Part shown: positions 1-9,477 of the stretch, piece by piece
How the letters are laid out: each line of letters begins with the position of its first letter
Numbering within the stretch: the first letter of the stretch is position 1
Source of the DNA: Paraimprobicoccus trichonymphae
GTDB lineage: Bacteria > Bacillota > Clostridia > Oscillospirales > Acutalibacteraceae
Reading direction: 5' to 3'
Assembly (NCBI GenBank): GCA_036322875.1
Contig: AP027925.1
Coordinates: 1,212,970 to 1,276,969 of the forward strand
DNA length: 64,000 bases
The notes under the pieces: generated by a model
Told to the model about the DNA's origin: nothing
Seen by the model: the letters and a program-made list of their open reading frames with translations, nothing else
The model's database searches: none
Made by a program: the position numbers and the translations under genes

Positions 1-212
1 ATAAAAAATATAAATTAATTAATATTGATAGCATAATTATCGCACAAAAACCAAAGTTAGAAAAATATATTTTTAGTATGAGAGAAAATATATCAAATAT
101 CTTAAAAACAGATATTGATAATGTAAGTATAAAAGCAACTACAGAAGAAAAAATGGGATTTACTGGAAATTTAATTGGGATTTCAGCACATACTGTTTGT
201 TTGATTAAATAG
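1..212 (+). CDS. ispF: 2-C-methyl-D-erythritol 2,4-cyclodiphosphate synthase, C-terminal part
   Basis: The reading frame is open from the window edge to TAG at 210-212 and encodes only the last ~69 residues. It shows the IspF C-terminal pattern: IIIAQKPKL, then VSIKATTEEKMGFTG, then a short hydrophobic end. IspF cyclises CDP-ME 2-phosphate in the non-mevalonate isoprenoid pathway as a cytosolic trimer. The KATT motif contributes to the CDP-binding side of the active site. The 5' part lies outside the window. The last 8 bases overlap the convergent CDF gene, a tight arrangement typical of a compact genome. Confidence 0.85.
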   Translation, partial: KKYKLINIDSIIIAQKPKLEKYIFSMRENISNILKTDIDNVSIKATTEEKMGFTGNLIGISAHTVCLIK

Positions 213-1116
213 GATCAACATGTATTATTGCTTGGCAATCAAATTTGTTTTTTAAATTTTTTTCTAATGTATCTATAATTTCATGTTGTTTTACGATATC
301 TAAAAGTTTTGGCATGTCTACTCTTAAGGAGATAACTATCTTTTCTGGACCGTAATCATGAACAAATAATTCACTTATTTTTAGTATATTTCCATCAGAC
401 AAAACTATATTATTTATTTCTTGTACTAACTCTAAATCTGGTACTTGTCCAAGTAATGGGTTTATGGATTCTCTTATAACTTTTAATCCTGTATAAATTA
501 CGATACATGCTACCAAAATTCCAGCATATCCGTCTACGTTTATATGAGTAAAATAAGTAACTAACATACTTAACAATATTGCTCCTGTAGAAATCATATC
601 AGAGATACTATCTAAAGCAGTTGCTTTTAAGGCTGAAGAGTCCATAATTTCCCCTAGTTTAGTATTAAATATTCCTAACCATAATTTTAAAATTAAAGAC
701 AATATTAGTATTATAATAGAAACAAAATCAAAATTTAATTTTTCAGGATTAAATATTTTGTCTATCGAAGACTTTGCGAATTCAAGCCCTGTAATAATTA
801 TTGCTACTGAAATTATTAATCCAGAAATATATTCGACTCTTCCAAACCCAAAAGGATGTTTAGGATTAGCAGGACTACTTGCAATTTTAAATCCAACAAT
901 AGTAACTATCGAAGAACCTACATCAGCTAAATTATTAAATGCATCTGCACTTACTGCTATAGAACTACTTATTATTCCAACAAACATTTTTCCAACAAAC
1001 ATGATTAAATTGCAAATAATTCCGATTATTCCACTTAAAATGCCAGCTCTTTTTCTGTATTTAGAATTACTATATTTTTTATTTTTTAAAAATTTATTAA
1101 TTAAAAAATTAGTCAT
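205..1116 (-). CDS. Cation diffusion facilitator (CDF) family metal exporter
   Basis: A 303-residue membrane protein with about six hydrophobic helices and a cytoplasmic C-terminal domain, as in FieF/MamB-type CDF proteins. The paired metal-site motifs are visible: SADAFNNLADVGSS near residue 60 and ATALDSISDMIST near residue 168. The HPFGFGRVEY loop is also typical. It should export divalent metals (Zn, Fe, Mn or Co) by proton exchange; the metal cannot be told from sequence. The ATG start follows a strong TAGGAGGTG ribosome site. It converges on ispF with an 8-base overlap. No metal-responsive operator was recognised upstream. Confidence 0.9.
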   Translation of the reverse strand: MTNFLINKFLKNKKYSNSKYRKRAGILSGIIGIICNLIMFVGKMFVGIISSSIAVSADAFNNLADVGSSIVTIVGFKIASSPANPKHPFGFGRVEYISGLIISVAIIITGLEFAKSSIDKIFNPEKLNFDFVSIIILILSLILKLWLGIFNTKLGEIMDSSALKATALDSISDMISTGAILLSMLVTYFTHINVDGYAGILVACIVIYTGLKVIRESINPLLGQVPDLELVQEINNIVLSDGNILKISELFVHDYGPEKIVISLRVDMPKLLDIVKQHEIIDTLEKNLKNKFDCQAIIHVDPI

Positions 1117-1655
1117 AAAAATGCACCTCCTAAAATTTTATGTTAAAAACACTACATTTAATTTTATATTATTTGATAAACAACTAATTTTATCAACAAA
1201 AAACTCATATTCACAAGAAATTTAAATAAACTACCATTTTTTAATATAAGATAAATTAATTTTATTTGATTTAACTTAAAAATCTAAATTTTATTAATTT
1301 CTATGTTTTTTATAAACTCTTTTTTGCATTCTATAATTTTGTATAGGAAATCTTAATAGTAACTGATGATACCGAAAAAAATTTTTCAGAAATACTCAAT
1401 TATTTCACCAAATTGTTGTCTTTTTCAAATATCCAAACTAAAATTGAAGAACTTTAAAATACAGCTAGATATATCTAAAAATTGTGCAACTAAACATGAT
1501 AACTCAAAAAACTGAATAAGACTGTTTTTTTCAGCAAAAAAGCTAACGAACTTTTGCAAAAAAAAACAAATTGAGTATAAAAAAGTTTCACATGTTAAAC
1601 ATGTTATTTTGAGAACAAATAAAAAAAGTAAATTTTTTTAAATATTTATATAAAT
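1117..1655. other. AT-rich intergenic stretch, no gene supported
   Basis: No open frame with coding character or a ribosome site was found. The only notable content is the ribosome site of the CDF gene at its left edge and the repeated hairpin/promoter element that begins at about 1658. Confidence 0.5.
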
Positions 1656-1657
1656 TT

Positions 1658-1830
1658 GCGAGAAAACCGCTAAATATTTATTTTAGCGGATGAATCGTAA
1701 AAATATTGACAAAAAATAATAGTATGCTAAAATTACAAAAAATGTTGTTTCAACGAAAATCAAGTTGAAACTTAAAGCATTAAAAATTAAATACCGTGGA
1801 TCTCAAGGAGAGTTTACGCTTGAAATGAAA
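1658..1830 (+). repeat. Dispersed hairpin-promoter-leader element, family A copy 1
   Basis: A perfect 8-bp stem (CCGCTAAA at 1667-1674, TTTAGCGG at 1682-1689) is followed by TTGACA at 1706-1711 and an extended -10 (TGC TAAAAT, 1728-1733; 16-base spacer). The inferred transcript starts with a second hairpin, GTTTCAAC (1747-1754) pairing with GTTGAAAC (1764-1771). A conserved leader with CCGTGG and TTTACGCTTGAAATG then follows. Closely related copies occur at about 37.7 (minus), 46.6, 59.7-60.1 (minus) and 61.6 kb, and a weaker one at 42.85 kb. Downstream here lies only a ruined TnpA, so this copy may drive nothing useful. Confidence 0.75.
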
Positions 1831-1895
1831 GTGTCAAGATGCAATTAGTATGTACTATAAAAATAGAAGTTGTATCATAAAATTAGAGGCAGATT

Positions 1896-2190
1896 CACAT
1901 TCAGTGTTTATAATGAATAGTCATCTTATTCTATTGATAAAATATTGCTGAAAAATTTTGGACGATGAAATATTGAATTGATCAAATGAAATTTTTGAGT
2001 ATATCGCACTAAAATATAAAATAGATTTGTAAGAACGGAAACAGGTTATTTCTATTTTTTTCGCTCTCACTTAAAATCTGAAATAGATAAGTTCATCAGA
2101 ACTTACAAAAGTGCAAGTATTTGGATTCTTATAAAAGAATTTTTTCGTATTCGAAGCTTTCTTTGAAAATAATATTTTTGGGTTAACTTG
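1896..2190 (+). pseudogene. Remnant of IS200/IS605-type TnpA (Y1 transposase)
   Basis: Translation in three shifting frames recovers the family pattern in order: HSVYN, KILDDEILN, EIFEYIALKYKIDL, then KSEIDKFIRTYKSAS, IKEFFRIR and YFW. These match the conserved run of HUH/Y1 transposases, which insert IS200/IS605 elements as single strands. Several stops and at least two frameshifts make it non-functional, and the HUH metal site is unrecognisable. It lies directly after repeat element A copy 1. Recognition is by eye and rests on motif order rather than alignment. Confidence 0.6.
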
Positions 2191-2259
2191 TTTAGCAAAC
2201 TAGAATATAATCCTATTCATTTTTCGTTCTACTTAAAATAATATTCCAATAGTTAATCT

Positions 2260-2676
2260 CTAATTTTTGGTAAAATATCTTTTATTTTCATGGATATCTA
2301 TTTCTTTTTTTATTATTTCTTGCACAGGGGAAATATTTGTAGTATATTCTATTATTACTTCAACTTTAGAAATTACTCCAGGACTTGCTAAAATAGTTGT
2401 ATTTATGTTTTTTATGTGCTTTTCCCATAGTTTTATACTTCCTTCAACCGATTTTTTCATTAAAGAAACAAAATTCGGTGTTACTATTTCGAACATGTAA
2501 GACATCAAATCTGTGCCAAAATTTGGAACAGTTTTTCTTTCAAATTTCTGAGTACTAAAAATAATTTTTATATCTTGTTTAACATTTTCATTATCTTCTA
2601 TAGTCATGATTTTTCCGGTATTTTTATCTACTTGGATTGGAAATTTCCATCCTTTTACTATTGCCAATATTTTCAT
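2260..2676 (-). CDS. GPW/gp25-like baseplate protein of a contractile injection particle
   Basis: A 138-residue protein resembling the T4 gp25 / phage gpW family: KIMTIEDNENVKQDIKIIFSTQ near the start, then KRTVPNFGTDL, the family's typical sequence around the conserved Arg-x-x-Pro-x-x-Gly core. In phages and extracellular contractile systems this wedge protein helps join the baseplate to the sheath. It is the third gene of a minus-strand operon (gpD-like, gpV-like, gp25-like) with a 12-base gap to the gene above. Start ATG follows a GGGGG-type site. No sheath, tube, wedge J/I or tape-measure gene is in the window, so the particle is incomplete here. Downstream sequence is transposase debris. 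Confidence 0.7.
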   Translation of the reverse strand: MKILAIVKGWKFPIQVDKNTGKIMTIEDNENVKQDIKIIFSTQKFERKTVPNFGTDLMSYMFEIVTPNFVSLMKKSVEGSIKLWEKHIKNINTTILASPGVISKVEVIIEYTTNISPVQEIIKKEIDIHENKRYFTKN

Positions 2677-2688
2677 ACCCCCAAAAAA

Positions 2689-3405
2689 TTAATTAATTTT
2701 AACTATGCTGCTCGCTTTTACCGTGACATCTCCACCAGATAATTCAGCACTTGTGGTACCCTTTAGTGCTACTTGATTCCCTTTTGCTTCAAAATTATTT
2801 TTAGCTCCTAATTTCAAATTTGATGAATTAATTTCAATATTTCCGCTTTCACTTGAAATTTTAATATCTTCTTTTGCTTTTATTTCCATAGGTCCTTCAG
2901 AATTAAAACTTATTTTTTTTGCTTTTATTTCAATTTCGGATTTATCATAATTTATGTTAATTAAAAAATCAGCTTCTTTTGATATTTTTAAAATTTTGGT
3001 ATCATCATCTAGGTTAAGAGCAAGTTTATTTAAAGTATTAATAAGAATCTTTTGTTTTTTATCTGTATTATCTATTTTTATTTCTAATCCAGCCTCAAAT
3101 TTATGATATATTATAGCATTTTTGTCATCTATTTCTAGCGGAGATTTTATCTCAGCATTATATAAACAGCCTAATATTATACCTCGTTGTATCTGATTAT
3201 CTAGGAAGATCACTACTACTTCTTGCCCAACTTTTGGATAAATAATGCCCCCATAAGTATTATCTTTATTACCTATATTTGAAATTAAAACTTCCGTTAT
3301 TATATCTATTTGTTCATCAGGCAAAAAAACTGTCGCTTCTATTAAACCAGTTTCACCTTTTTTTAACTCTTTTAATATGCCTCTTTTAGGTCCTATTTCT
3401 GTCAA
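2689..3405 (-). CDS. Baseplate spike protein, gpV / VgrG C-terminal-like
   Basis: A 238-residue protein. Residues ~15-90 carry the OB-fold seen in phage gpV and VgrG, with the signature YGGIIYPKVGQEVVVIF and RGIILGCLYN. The rest is rich in alternating short beta-strands (KIKAKK, IEINSS, MEIKAKED patterns), fitting a trimeric beta-helical needle. Such proteins form the piercing tip of contractile injection systems. It lies between the gpD-like hub gene and the gp25-like gene in a tight operon. No effector domain is fused. Phage tail, tailocin and eCIS origins cannot be separated from this fragment alone. Confidence 0.75.
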   Translation of the reverse strand: MTEIGPKRGILKELKKGETGLIEATVFLPDEQIDIITEVLISNIGNKDNTYGGIIYPKVGQEVVVIFLDNQIQRGIILGCLYNAEIKSPLEIDDKNAIIYHKFEAGLEIKIDNTDKKQKILINTLNKLALNLDDDTKILKISKEADFLININYDKSEIEIKAKKISFNSEGPMEIKAKEDIKISSESGNIEINSSNLKLGAKNNFEAKGNQVALKGTTSAELSGGDVTVKASSIVKIN

Positions 3406-3414
3406 AAAATCACC

Positions 3415-4572
3415 TTATTGTTTATTACAAGTATTTGCAACTGCTTTTATTATACTATAAGTAGATTTACTAACAAAATCCCAATTGTGTTCTATAGAAA
3501 CTACAATATAAGAATTGTTAATAGGCCCTTGAAATCCACTTATTTCAAGCAAATTTGCAAGTTTTATATCAGGATATCCAATAATTTTCACAGTTATTTC
3601 TTGCAAATTTAGGGATCTCTTTAAAAATAACGACTCAGCTATAAATTTTGTTTCGGCTTCTGAGATAAAATTATTTTCTACTATTCTAATAGAATTACAA
3701 GTTACATCTAAGTTGTTAATTAAGCTAGATATCGAACTTCCATTTCCTACTGAACTTGCATCTTTTGATTTAGATTCTATAATTTCTCCTGGTTTTTTTC
3801 TATCTAAAGTAACTATTGATACTTCTTTTGGTATTCCCCATACTCCTACATTTGCTTTAATATTTAATAAACCTGTTAAATTAGGTGCAAGTGCTAAAGT
3901 TTTTTCAGTGCTAAATTTTGGACTTACAAAATATAATTTTCCTAAACTTATAAAAAACCAATGCCCGATATCTTCAGCAATTTGAGATAAAAATTCAAAA
4001 TAACTTTGTCCATATTGATAAACAGGGCTTCCAAGTTTGGCTTCACCTTTTATATTTATTTCTGATCCTTCTAATTTATTGCTAAAAGGTTTTAAAGTAT
4101 TTTGTATTATTGAGCTATAATTAGTCATTTCCTTTTTCAACTCAGTTTTTTTACTCGTCATCATCCATATTTTAGCATCCATACCCCGTATATATAACTT
4201 ACAAATGTCTCTACAATCAACTTCTATATCAAAGTTAGAGATATACCCCAAAAACACTTTTTTCCCTTCGAATCCGCCAGCTTCTTTTCCAAAGTATCCT
4301 AAAGTAACTTCTAATTTTGCCCCAATTTTAACGCTGGCGAATTCATTAGCTAGTGTAAAACTTCCAGAATTAAAATTAGGTTGCGAATTTTCTAATTCTA
4401 TTAAGCAAGTGCTAGCTTCATTTTCTACAGATAAATTCACTTCTATGCTGATTATTACTACATTTTTCAAAATCAACTTAGAATCATTAACTTTTATTTC
4501 AGCACCAGGAATAAAACTCCCACTTATATACTTATCAAATGGATTTGTATTAAATAAATCTAAAATTCCCAT
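3415..4572 (-). CDS. Baseplate hub protein, phage late control D / VgrG N-terminal-like
   Basis: A 385-residue protein of the gpD/gp27-like hub family. The N-terminal half shows the pattern of a hub domain that binds tail tube ends (EASTCLIELEN, KLEVTLGYFG, FLGYISNFDIEVD). The middle has QSYFEFLSQIAEDIGHWFFI, the usual segment around the second hub barrel. The C-terminal end (GYPDIKLANLLEISGF, SYIVVSIEHNWD) is typical of late control D proteins. The protein should trimerise on top of the spike encoded next. ATG start with AAAGGTG upstream. It heads an isolated three-gene operon; the neighbouring upstream gene is an unrelated amino-acid symporter. Confidence 0.75.
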   Translation of the reverse strand: MGILDLFNTNPFDKYISGSFIPGAEIKVNDSKLILKNVVIISIEVNLSVENEASTCLIELENSQPNFNSGSFTLANEFASVKIGAKLEVTLGYFGKEAGGFEGKKVFLGYISNFDIEVDCRDICKLYIRGMDAKIWMMTSKKTELKKEMTNYSSIIQNTLKPFSNKLEGSEINIKGEAKLGSPVYQYGQSYFEFLSQIAEDIGHWFFISLGKLYFVSPKFSTEKTLALAPNLTGLLNIKANVGVWGIPKEVSIVTLDRKKPGEIIESKSKDASSVGNGSSISSLINNLDVTCNSIRIVENNFISEAETKFIAESLFLKRSLNLQEITVKIIGYPDIKLANLLEISGFQGPINNSYIVVSIEHNWDFVSKSTYSIIKAVANTCNKQ

Positions 4573-4948
4573 CTAAAAAAATACACCTTTTCTTTTTATT
4601 CAAAATTATTTAATAAATATTTTTTATATCTAATTTATCTATAATAGTAACGATATCTTTAAGCATCTTCGTTCAAGGGATTTTTACCTAACTATATTAA
4701 GAAGCACGAACGTATTATTTACATTTTTAAGATAATCTATTACTTTTTCTATAAGTTTAATACCTGTCTACTTTTATTTTCGGATTTTAATTTTTTTAAG
4801 TTTTTCAATTTTAAAATTAATTTTACAAAAATATACAAAAAATATAAACAATTTTGACGTTAAAAATATGAACATATACAAATCTCATTCTAGATTTTAA
4901 AGTTGTTTTCTCATTAAATTATATTTTACATTATTTATTTAGATTATT
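4573..4948. other. Intergenic stretch, no gene seen
   Basis: AT-rich spacer of about 376 bases between the baseplate operon and the symporter. I see no open frame worth calling and no clear hairpin or RNA. It must hold the promoter of the baseplate operon, but no convincing -35/-10 pair stood out. Confidence 0.4.
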
Positions 4949-6346
4949 TTATTTCCAGACACTTTCTATATTGTCTAATTTATAATCTAAAATTTTAAAT
5001 TTAGGATCAGAATTATTTTTCTTTTGATCTTTATAATCTTTAAAACAAATCATAAATTTATTTGATAATAAAATCATAGAAATTATATTTACAATTGCCA
5101 TGAGTGCCATAGAAATGTCAGCAAAATTCCAAACTGCTGTTGGACTTGCAACACAACCGATTAATATTGGAAGTAAACATGAAACTCTAAAAGTATTTAA
5201 AATTTTTTTGTCATCTTTTAAAAATAAAAAATTTGTTTCAGCTAAACAGTAATTTGAAATTATAGAACTATAAGCAAAAGTATATATAGAAAAAGTTATA
5301 AAATGTATACCTATATCGCCTATTTGTTCTTTTAAAACTTCTTGAACTAATGGCACACCATCTAGACCACCGTGCAAATTTACTTCCGAAAATAAAACTG
5401 AAAATCCAGTTGTTGCACAAATCATAGTATCTATGCCGACTGATAATAACTGCAATATTCCAGATTTTACAGGATGTGAAGTGCTTGCAGTTGCTACAGC
5501 ATTAGGGGCACTGCCCATACCTGCTTCTGTAGTTAATAAGCCTCTTTTTATTCCCATAGCTAAAGCACTTCCAGCGAATCCGCTTATTATAGATCTGAAA
5601 TCAAATGCATTCTTAAAAACTGTATCTAAAACTGTACTAACACTACTAAAATTTTTGATTATAATAAACCACCCAATAGCTAGGTAAACTATAGCCATTA
5701 CTGGTACCATATACGAAGATATAAAACCAATTCTTTCAGTTCCACCAAATATAATAAATCCGGTTACAATTGTGAGAATTAACCCAAATATTATGGGCCA
5801 AATACTATTTTGGTAATATGGTATATAATAACTCATAGCTGAAGAAATGGTATTACTTTGCAAAGTATTAAATCCATAAGCAAAACTTATTATCATTAAT
5901 ATAGAAAACAAAATTCCGAATTTTTTATTTTTTAACCCCTTTTCTATATAGTAAGCTGGTCCACCGCGAAAACTACCATTTGAATTAACCGTTTTGTATA
6001 GCTGTGCAAGAGTTCCTTCCACAATGGAAGAAGCCGATGATATTAATGACATTACACACATCCAAAAAATAGCCCCAGGTCCACCGGTGACTAAAGCAGT
6101 AGCTACTCCAGCTATAGTACCAGTTCCAACTCTAGATGCTGTAGATATCATTAATGCCATAAGGGAAGATACTTGATTTTTATCAGTTTTTTCTTTTGCT
6201 AATTTAAAAGACTCAAAAAAATATATTATCTGTGCAAAACCTGTTCTAATAGTAAAATACACTCCGCAAGATATCAATAAAAAGATCACTATATTCCCAT
6301 ACAAAAAATTACTTATGCTTAATAAAAAAAGTTCCAAATTAGGCAA
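4949..6346 (-). CDS. Sodium/alanine symporter family (AGCS) amino-acid carrier
   Basis: A 465-residue polytopic membrane protein with ten or more hydrophobic segments. Family marks include GVYFTIRTGFAQI near the N-terminus, GTGTIAGVATALVTGGPGAIFWMC near residue 75, FRGGPAYYIEKGL near 127, and KRGLLTTEAGMGSAPNA near 265. AGCS proteins import alanine or glycine with Na+. The start is TTG at 6344-6346 after a GGAG site. It stands alone. An amino-acid importer fits an organism feeding on a host or gut milieu, but the substrate is inferred from family only. The length is normal for the family, so it looks functional. Confidence 0.9.
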   Translation of the reverse strand: MPNLELFLLSISNFLYGNIVIFLLISCGVYFTIRTGFAQIIYFFESFKLAKEKTDKNQVSSLMALMISTASRVGTGTIAGVATALVTGGPGAIFWMCVMSLISSASSIVEGTLAQLYKTVNSNGSFRGGPAYYIEKGLKNKKFGILFSILMIISFAYGFNTLQSNTISSAMSYYIPYYQNSIWPIIFGLILTIVTGFIIFGGTERIGFISSYMVPVMAIVYLAIGWFIIIKNFSSVSTVLDTVFKNAFDFRSIISGFAGSALAMGIKRGLLTTEAGMGSAPNAVATASTSHPVKSGILQLLSVGIDTMICATTGFSVLFSEVNLHGGLDGVPLVQEVLKEQIGDIGIHFITFSIYTFAYSSIISNYCLAETNFLFLKDDKKILNTFRVSCLLPILIGCVASPTAVWNFADISMALMAIVNIISMILLSNKFMICFKDYKDQKKNNSDPKFKILDYKLDNIESVWK

Positions 6347-6475
6347 ATATCAAACTACTCCTTTTAAAATTTATTTAATTATTATACAAAAAATACTTCA
6401 ATTTTGATTTGAACTAGTTATAAAATAAAAGTCTTAGAACAACTATATCCGAAAATTTAAAAGAATAATATTATT

Positions 6476-7045
6476 TTATAAACTTACTATTTCACCATAA
6501 ATTTCTTTGTCGCCAAAGACACCTACAGAATTTGCCTCATCCGTATCTATGTGCATAGCAAGTTTAAAATTTTTGTCTGTTCTCACTACAGTATCATATA
6601 AAATTGCACTTCTTTCTGTGCCAAAAATTTTCACACCAACTATTTGACCATTATAAAAACTGTTTTGATCATCTGGCATATGAATATGCCTTTTAGAAAT
6701 TATAACTCCATTTTCTAAAGTAAAATTTCCATTTGGACCTATAATTTCACAGCCAACTGTATTTTTTATATTTCCTGATTCCCTAATTTGAGTATTTATT
6801 TTTAATTTTTTAGAATCAGTGACAGAAATCTCGACTTGAGTTTCTTCTCTAAACGGACCTAGAACTGAAACATTTTTTATAGAATTTTCAAAGCACTTTA
6901 TAACGATTTTTTCTTTACTTAAAAATTGTCCTGGCTGAGATAAATATTTTTTTATATGTAATTTGCTATTAATACCAAACAACACTTTAAAAACTTCCTC
7001 AGATAAATGAACATGTCTTGCAGATGTCTCAATTAATATTTTCAT
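6476..7045 (-). CDS. pduL: Phosphate propanoyltransferase (PduL-type phosphotransacetylase)
   Basis: A 189-residue protein with the two duplicated PduL barrels and their metal-binding histidines: SARHVHLS near residue 8, SKRHIHMP near 117, and AMHIDTDEANSVG near 162. PduL moves an acyl group between CoA and phosphate, making acetyl or propionyl phosphate for substrate-level ATP synthesis with acetate kinase. No microcompartment encapsulation peptide is evident and no shell genes are near, so housekeeping acetate fermentation is more likely than propanediol use. The start codon overlaps the end of yajC by four bases, indicating translational coupling. Confidence 0.88.
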   Translation of the reverse strand: MKILIETSARHVHLSEEVFKVLFGINSKLHIKKYLSQPGQFLSKEKIVIKCFENSIKNVSVLGPFREETQVEISVTDSKKLKINTQIRESGNIKNTVGCEIIGPNGNFTLENGVIISKRHIHMPDDQNSFYNGQIVGVKIFGTERSAILYDTVVRTDKNFKLAMHIDTDEANSVGVFGDKEIYGEIVSL

Positions 7046-7341
7046 TTGTTAAATTCTACACCAACTTTGTTTGCAATAGCCCAACGCTTTATTTTAATTT
7101 TTTCAGTTCCAGTTTCAATTGTCAAAATATCACTGTTTTTTTTTATATTTATTATTTTTCCAACTATACCACCAATAGTTACAATTTCATCGCCAATGCT
7201 CAAATTATTTCTCAAATCTTCTTCTTGTTTCTTCTTTTTTTGTTGTGGCCGTAACATAAAAAAATACATACCACCTATAAGTACCGAATAAACCAAAAAC
7301 GTGACAATAACATTGCTACCACCACCATCAAATAAACTCAA
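7042..7341 (-). CDS. yajC: Preprotein translocase accessory subunit YajC
   Basis: A 99-residue protein with one N-terminal membrane helix (VIVTFLVYSVLIGGMYFFML), then the hallmark RPQQKKKKQ and a domain with GDEIVTIGGIVGKIINI. YajC associates with SecDF at the Sec translocon. ATG start follows a GGAGGGG site. It is the first gene of a two-gene unit with pduL, an unusual pairing because yajC usually precedes secDF or follows tgt; secDF is not in the window. Confidence 0.92.
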   Translation of the reverse strand: MSLFDGGGSNVIVTFLVYSVLIGGMYFFMLRPQQKKKKQEEDLRNNLSIGDEIVTIGGIVGKIINIKKNSDILTIETGTEKIKIKRWAIANKVGVEFNK

Positions 7342-7781
7342 AACTTCCCCTCCTATATTCTATCAAAATAAATTATATTAATAATTATAGTATAAATCTC
7401 AACACAAAACAAAAATTTTTTTGATTTATTAAATTTTTCAAAATTGTAAATATCACAAACTATGATGCCCCCCTTTAAATTATGATGTTTTCTTTGTATG
7501 TTTTGAAAATCTTTTTACACAAATCTATATTAGTAGCACGAGGTTTTATAGGGGTCGTGATTTTGTTTCTCATCCTCTTTTGATAATTTTTAATTTTTTA
7601 CGTTTGACTGAAATTAAACTAAAATTATGAATTTTTAAAATTCTTCTATAACCATTATCCGCAAGCAATAAAATATCTCTTCAAAATTCATTGAAATTTT
7701 GAAATCATGTACACATATATTAAATTTTTTATTTTGCAACATCAAGCATGATTATTTCCTATGTCATTATTTGTCTTTATT
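7342..7781. other. Intergenic debris with a possible IS5-type transposase scrap
   Basis: No intact gene. On the minus strand around 7560-7700 a frame-broken stretch reads LLADNGYRRI and then a Lys/Arg-rich run, reminiscent of the catalytic-Asp region of DDE transposases (LLADKGY-like). Too little is left to name a family, and it is not part of the better preserved element that starts at 7782. Confidence 0.35.
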
Positions 7782-8612
7782 TAGACCTGTTTCTAAACTC
7801 AAAACCTAACCTATGATTATATAAACTTGCAATTAATTTGATTCTGAGTAAACTTCTTTTTCCGTTGTTTCTGTAAATTTCTTTACAAATTCTAAATATT
7901 TTTATTCCCTTATTAATGTGTTCAATTGTAATTCTTTTTTGTACCAAAAGCTTATTCTGAACGATTTCTTCTTCGGTGAGAGGATGATTTTTTGTAGCTT
8001 TTTTTTGGTATTTTAGCATTCGGAAAAAATTTTTGAATTCCTTGATACCCCTTATCTGCACAAATTTTAACTTCTTTCTCGAGTATTTTGGATAAAGGAT
8101 TTTTATGCGCCGATTGCATTAAAAACTTCAAGTATTTCACGTGTTTTTACATTGGCTAAAATTTGATATTTTGTTGTGTGCCTCTTCTTTTACCTGAGTA
8201 TGATACTTTTTGTTCGTACTTCGTGGCTGTTCTTCAACATCTAAGAGCAACATTTCAAAATTATTTTTTTCAGTATTATTGAATTTAAAACGTTCTTTAA
8301 CCTCTTTGATCTTGAGCTCTTCCGACTGTATTAACACATCTTCCACCCAAATTATATATTTGCATAGCGTTGATTTCGGTACTTCTTAATCCAAGGCCAT
8401 ATGACGCATAATTCTGTATTTTCGCCAATATTCAAGTGCCATTGTTAATCTGAGAGTTAAACTGAAAGTCCCTTCCTTTCACCTTGTTTTTTCGAATATT
8501 TCTTTTTTGACACCTGTGATTAATTTGAAATTTTGGTCTTCTTGTTTTTGTATTTTTTCATACTTAATTCATTTGTTTATTTTATCATTTTTTTGTTTTT
8601 GGACAGGTCTAA
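7782..8612 (-). mobile_element. IS5-family element (ISL2-like group) with broken transposase
   Basis: Short inverted ends match: TTAGACCTG at 7782-7790 and CAGGTCTAA at 8604-8612, giving an 831-base unit. Inside, on the minus strand, a DDE transposase is split over at least three frames. Its C-terminal parts read ADKGYQGIQKFFPNA, HPLTEEEI, RITIEHINKGIKIFRI, and ASLYNHRLGF, the typical order for DDE_Tnp_4-type IS5 transposases. The motif IEHxNxxIKxFRI carries the catalytic Glu region. Stops and frameshifts show it is dead. A second, truncated copy with nearly the same C-terminal half lies at 9915-10314. Confidence 0.75.
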
Positions 8613-8919
8613 TATACATTTTGAAGATTGCCACGTTCAAATGTTAACTTTTTACTCCAAACAAATTTTGTTATTTTTCTTTTTTATTATTTATCATCTC
8701 TTAATTTTATTATCTTTTTATTTTCTGAATGCTTCTAAGTATTAATTGAAATTCTTTGATAACTTTAAAACTTCCTAATTAAAATGAGATAAGCCAATTA
8801 TAAAAATGGCGAAAAATGTAAATAAATTTTACATAATTTTACTTAATACAAAATATATCTAAATATGGCGAATCATACGATACAATTTGAAAAAATAATA
8901 TTTTTTTAACACATTTTAG
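8613..8919. other. Intergenic stretch, nothing recognised
   Basis: About 307 bases between the IS end and the acetyltransferase gene. A 70-residue open frame overlapping its left edge is very hydrophobic, Phe/Leu-rich and starts inside the IS, so I do not count it as a gene. Confidence 0.4.
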
Positions 8920-9477
8920 TTAAATAATTGTTAAAATTGAATATAATGACACATCAACCCACTCACCAATATTTGATTTGCACAGTTTTCTTAAGATCCC
9001 TTCAAATTCCATGCCTGTTTTTTTCATAACTTTCCCAGAAGCTAGATTACGAACATCATGCTTTGCTTGAATACGATGGCAATTCACCTTTTTGAACATA
9101 AAATTCTGTGCAGCTTTAAAAGCTTCAGTCATTATGCCTCGATTCCAATACTTTTTGGAAAGAACATATCCAAATTCAACGCAATCAATATGTTCAAAAA
9201 TTAAAATTATATCAATTCCACCAATTAATTCTTTTGTTCTTTTTAAACAAATAGCCCAACGATAATAATCTTTTCTTTCATAATTTGAAATCCAATTAGA
9301 TAAAATTTTCTTTGTTTCATCAATATCCTTATGTTCTTTCCAAAACAGATATTTGCAATTTTCAGGATCGCTTGCCCAATTTTTAAACATAACATCTGCA
9401 TCAAGAAATTTAAACTTTCTCAAAATTAATCTTTCTGTCTCAATTTTTTGTGTTCCGATATGAATTAGCATATCCAA
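8920..9477 (-). CDS. GNAT-family N-acetyltransferase (RimJ/RimL type)
   Basis: A 185-residue protein of the acetyltransf_3 branch. It begins with IETERLILRKFKFLDA, the classic RimJ/RimL opening, continues with ELIGGIDI and FGYVLSKKYWNRGIMTEA (the acetyl-CoA pyrophosphate loop region), and ends with RNLASGKVMKKTGMEFEGILRK. It should transfer acetyl from acetyl-CoA to an amine, such as a protein N-terminus or small molecule. The substrate is unknown. Alternative starts are TTG at 9477 or ATG at 9471. It is a full-length single gene surrounded by IS debris. Confidence 0.88.
   Translation of the reverse strand: MDMLIHIGTQKIETERLILRKFKFLDADVMFKNWASDPENCKYLFWKEHKDIDETKKILSNWISNYERKDYYRWAICLKRTKELIGGIDIILIFEHIDCVEFGYVLSKKYWNRGIMTEAFKAAQNFMFKKVNCHRIQAKHDVRNLASGKVMKKTGMEFEGILRKLCKSNIGEWVDVSLYSILTII

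Noticed and set aside
758..1225. 155-residue plus-strand open frame
   Set aside because: It lies antisense to the CDF transporter gene and has no ribosome site or family match.
8533..8745. 70-residue hydrophobic open frame on the plus strand
   Set aside because: It starts inside the IS end and is mostly Phe/Leu/Ile from T-rich DNA; no ribosome site.
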